Shown piece by piece: positions 16,445 through 18,595 of a stretch of 18,595 nt of DNA (the stretch's first letter is position 1; each line of letters opens with the position of its first letter). A program made the position numbers and the translations under genes. Location of the stretch: positions 1 to 18,595 of the forward strand of contig JBJXGF010000368.1 of the NCBI GenBank assembly GCA_046153015.1, written 5' to 3'. Source of the stretch: JBJXGF01 sp046153015. Its GTDB lineage: Bacteria > Actinomycetota > Acidimicrobiia > Acidimicrobiales > CAIXPF01. A model generated the notes under the pieces. It was not told the origin of the DNA. It saw nothing but the letters and a program-made list of their open reading frames with translations, and did not search any database.

Positions 16445-16450
16445 ACTCTA
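16445..16450 (-). promoter_or_regulatory. Candidate -10 box for secA
   Basis: The minus strand reads TAGAGT, followed 9 nt later by the secA ATG. The last T of the box directly precedes GGAG, which could instead be the ribosome-binding site of a transcript started upstream. Both readings cannot hold for the same mRNA. The 92-bp gap after hpf otherwise shows only GC-rich short palindromes (around 16471-16481). Confidence 0.35.
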
Positions 16451-16527
16451 CTGGCGGTGTTGTGGATGGACGGGGGCGGCGCCCGATCTGCCCAGCGGTT
16501 CGTGCACGGCCGGCGGGCGTCGCCGAT

Positions 16528-17115
16528 TCAGGCGGAGTCGGAGTCGATCAGCCCGAGGTCGCCGTCGTCGCGGCGATACAGCACCGCGGCGCGTCCGGTC
16601 TCGGCGTTGGTGAAGAAGTAGAAGGGATGGTCGACGAGCTCCATCTGCAGAACCGCCTCGTCGACCGTGATGGGCCGGATGGCGAAGGACTTCTTCTTCA
16701 CCACCTCGCGCCCGGAGCGGGTGATGTACACCGCGTCGGCCAGGGTCACCTCGCCGTCGCTGCCGCCGTCGTCGACCACGGCTGCGGCGGAGGCTCGCTC
16801 GCCGGCGCCCAGCTTGCGGGTGCGCAGCACCTTGGTCTTGAGCCTCTCGAGCTGGTGCTCCAACTTCTCGACGGCGAGGTCGACCGCGGCGAAGCCGTCG
16901 ACCGCCGCGACCTTGCAACGGACGACGCGGCCGTGGCCCACGAGCGTGACCTCGCAGACCTCCTTCTCGGCCTTGCGGCGGCTCTCCTCGAAGAAGTGGA
17001 CCTCGGCGCGGTCCATGCCCTCGAGGAAGCGGTCGAGCCGCCCGATCTTGTCGACCGCCGCCGCCCGCAGGGCCGGCGGAACCTCGGCATGGCGCCTGCT
17101 CACCGTGACGTCCAT
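16528..17115 (-). CDS. hpf: Long-form ribosome hibernation promoting factor
   Basis: HPF binds idle 70S ribosomes in the decoding region and, in its long form, pairs them into inactive 100S dimers in stationary phase or stress. The 195-residue protein has both parts: the N-terminal beta-alpha-beta domain (MDVTVSRRHAEVPPALR to about residue 100, with HGRVVRCKVAAVDGFAAVD and the basic helix HQLERLKTKVLR) and the C-terminal dimerisation domain (about 145-191, PITVDEAVLQMELVDHPFYF, FFTNAETGRAAVLYRRDDG). Start is ATG 17115 with AAAGGA 8-9 nt upstream. The longer open frame upstream crosses the intergenic region and is not used. It precedes secA. Confidence 0.94.
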   Translation of the reverse strand: MDVTVSRRHAEVPPALRAAAVDKIGRLDRFLEGMDRAEVHFFEESRRKAEKEVCEVTLVGHGRVVRCKVAAVDGFAAVDLAVEKLEHQLERLKTKVLRTRKLGAGERASAAAVVDDGGSDGEVTLADAVYITRSGREVVKKKSFAIRPITVDEAVLQMELVDHPFYFFTNAETGRAAVLYRRDDGDLGLIDSDSA

Positions 17116-17165
17116 CGAGCGAGTCCTTTCCGGGCCGCAGCCGAATGCGCCTGAAGAGGTTGACC

Positions 17166-17171
17166 ATCCTA
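17166..17171 (-). promoter_or_regulatory. Candidate -10 box for hpf
   Basis: The minus strand reads TAGGAT in the 96-bp gap between comF and hpf. It would give a leader of about 45 nt containing the hpf Shine-Dalgarno sequence. No -35 hexamer is clear at 16-18 nt. The upstream part of the gap is GC-rich with nested palindromes around GGGCCCCGGGC that could end the comF transcript. Confidence 0.35.
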
Positions 17172-17211
17172 GAGCGCGGCGCCCGGGGCCCGTGCACGGC
17201 AGCCGCACCGT

Positions 17212-17829
17212 TCAGCCGGGCTTAGGCGTGACGGCCAGCGCGGCGGCGCAGAGCGACGCCGCGCCGTGCGCCCGCAGCAGCGCCCCCGCCGCAGTGAGCG
17301 TGGCGCCGGTGGTGATCACATCGTCGACCACCAGCACCGGGCCCGCCGCGAGGCGAGCCGCGCTGGGCGCCCGCCACGACCGGGACCAGGCGAAGGACAC
17401 CCCGCCCTGGCGTTCACGCCGCGTCCGGCCCGTCTGCGGGGGGCCGTGGCCTCGCTCCAGGGTGGGCGCCGCAGGGACGGGCAGGCGCCGGGCGAGGGCC
17501 CGGGCCAGCAGCTCCGCGTGGTCGAATCCGCGCGCCCGAGCGCGACCCGGCGTGGTCGGCGCCCAGGTGACGAGCGCCGGCGGCGGACACGACGCAGACA
17601 CCAGCGCGGCCAGCGCATCGGCCAGCCACGCCAACGCCGAGCGGGCGTTGCGGTACTTGAGCCCGGCCACGACCGAGGCCGCCGCGCCGGTGTAGGCGAA
17701 GAGCGCGGCGCAGGCCTCGAAACCGGCGAGGCGGGGCGGCTCCGCCGGCGGGAGCAGCAGCCGCCGGCAGGGCGGGCAGGGCGCGGGCCCGACCACTCCG
17801 CACACCGGGCAAACCCGTGGGAACAGCAT
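17212..17829 (-). CDS. comF: ComF family phosphoribosyltransferase
   Basis: ComF-type proteins combine a zinc ribbon with a PRTase domain. They are linked to DNA uptake in competent bacteria, but the biochemical role is unclear in most others. The 205-residue product has zinc cysteines at 7, 10, 18 and 21 (VCPVCG and PCPPC), the family segment GLKYRNARSALAWLADAL at 56-73, GFDHAELLARAL at 101-112, QTGRTRRERQGGVSFAW at 132-148 and the PRPP loop VLVVDDVITTGAT at 165-177. ATG 17829 is chosen. Residues encoded just upstream (SHLLRRVSP) resemble the family N-terminus, yet no ATG, GTG or TTG exists there. TAGGGT lies 7 nt before the ATG. mtnA ends 44 bp upstream. Confidence 0.92.
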   Translation of the reverse strand: MLFPRVCPVCGVVGPAPCPPCRRLLLPPAEPPRLAGFEACAALFAYTGAAASVVAGLKYRNARSALAWLADALAALVSASCPPPALVTWAPTTPGRARARGFDHAELLARALARRLPVPAAPTLERGHGPPQTGRTRRERQGGVSFAWSRSWRAPSAARLAAGPVLVVDDVITTGATLTAAGALLRAHGAASLCAAALAVTPKPG

Positions 17830-17836
17830 CGGGGAG

Positions 17837-17842
17837 ACCCTA
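17837..17842 (-). promoter_or_regulatory. Candidate leaderless -10 box (or weak RBS) for comF
   Basis: The minus strand reads TAGGGT, then 7 nt, then the comF ATG. It fits the TANNNT spacing seen before several other genes here. Its AGGG could alternatively act as a weak Shine-Dalgarno for a transcript continuing from mtnA. Confidence 0.35.
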
Positions 17843-17873
17843 CGCAGGAGGTGTGACAGCCAAGCCTCGACAG

Positions 17874-18595
<722 letters not shown>

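Noticed and set aside
17160..17165. TTGACC as a plus-strand -35 element
   Set aside because: No TANNNT occurs 16-18 nt downstream and no plus-strand gene follows. Likely chance.

Overview
The window is GC-rich chromosomal DNA (roughly 70% G+C by eye) with tightly packed genes, most on the minus strand. Three things point to a high-GC actinobacterium, most likely in or near the class Acidimicrobiia: a mycothiol-dependent formaldehyde dehydrogenase, the dapA-rnj-ftsK and hpf-secA-prfB-ftsE-ftsX gene orders, and TANNNT promoter boxes placed directly in front of start codons. The class-level placement is inference. No tRNA, rRNA, CRISPR array, insertion sequence, phage gene or toxin-antitoxin pair is visible, and no stretch over 300 bases lacks a gene. 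It is mainly a housekeeping region.

Right-hand half, read leftwards on the minus strand: mtnA (methionine salvage, cut by the window edge), comF (phosphoribosyltransferase), long-form hpf (ribosome hibernation), secA (protein export motor), prfB (release factor 2), then ftsE and ftsX (division and cell-wall hydrolase control). A 119-bp gap with a 24-bp direct repeat and strong hairpins closes this block. Next come a crotonase-family enoyl-CoA hydratase/isomerase and mscR (mycothiol-dependent formaldehyde dehydrogenase).

Middle: a plus-strand DUF2236/MpaB-type oxygenase gene is convergent with mscR and divergent from dapB (lysine/diaminopimelate pathway). dapB is convergent with a plus-strand DedA-like membrane protein gene. 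That gene is divergent from an AlkK-like fatty acyl-CoA ligase gene, and the 57-bp gap between them has overlapping -10 boxes facing both ways.

Left end, minus strand: surf1 (cytochrome oxidase assembly), a translationally coupled uncharacterised winged-helix-like protein, dapA, rnj (RNase J, ATGA overlap with dapA) and the first part of ftsK. dapA and dapB make successive steps of the same pathway but are separated here by four unrelated genes.

I found no clear new multi-gene system. The points most worth a second look are recurrent TANNNT boxes 6-9 nt before start codons (probable leaderless transcription), the symmetric bidirectional -10 element at 6124-6130, the repeat/hairpin module straddling the ftsX stop codon, a SecA zinc motif lacking its usual fourth ligand, and a crotonase whose acid residues look like an isomerase rather than a hydratase.
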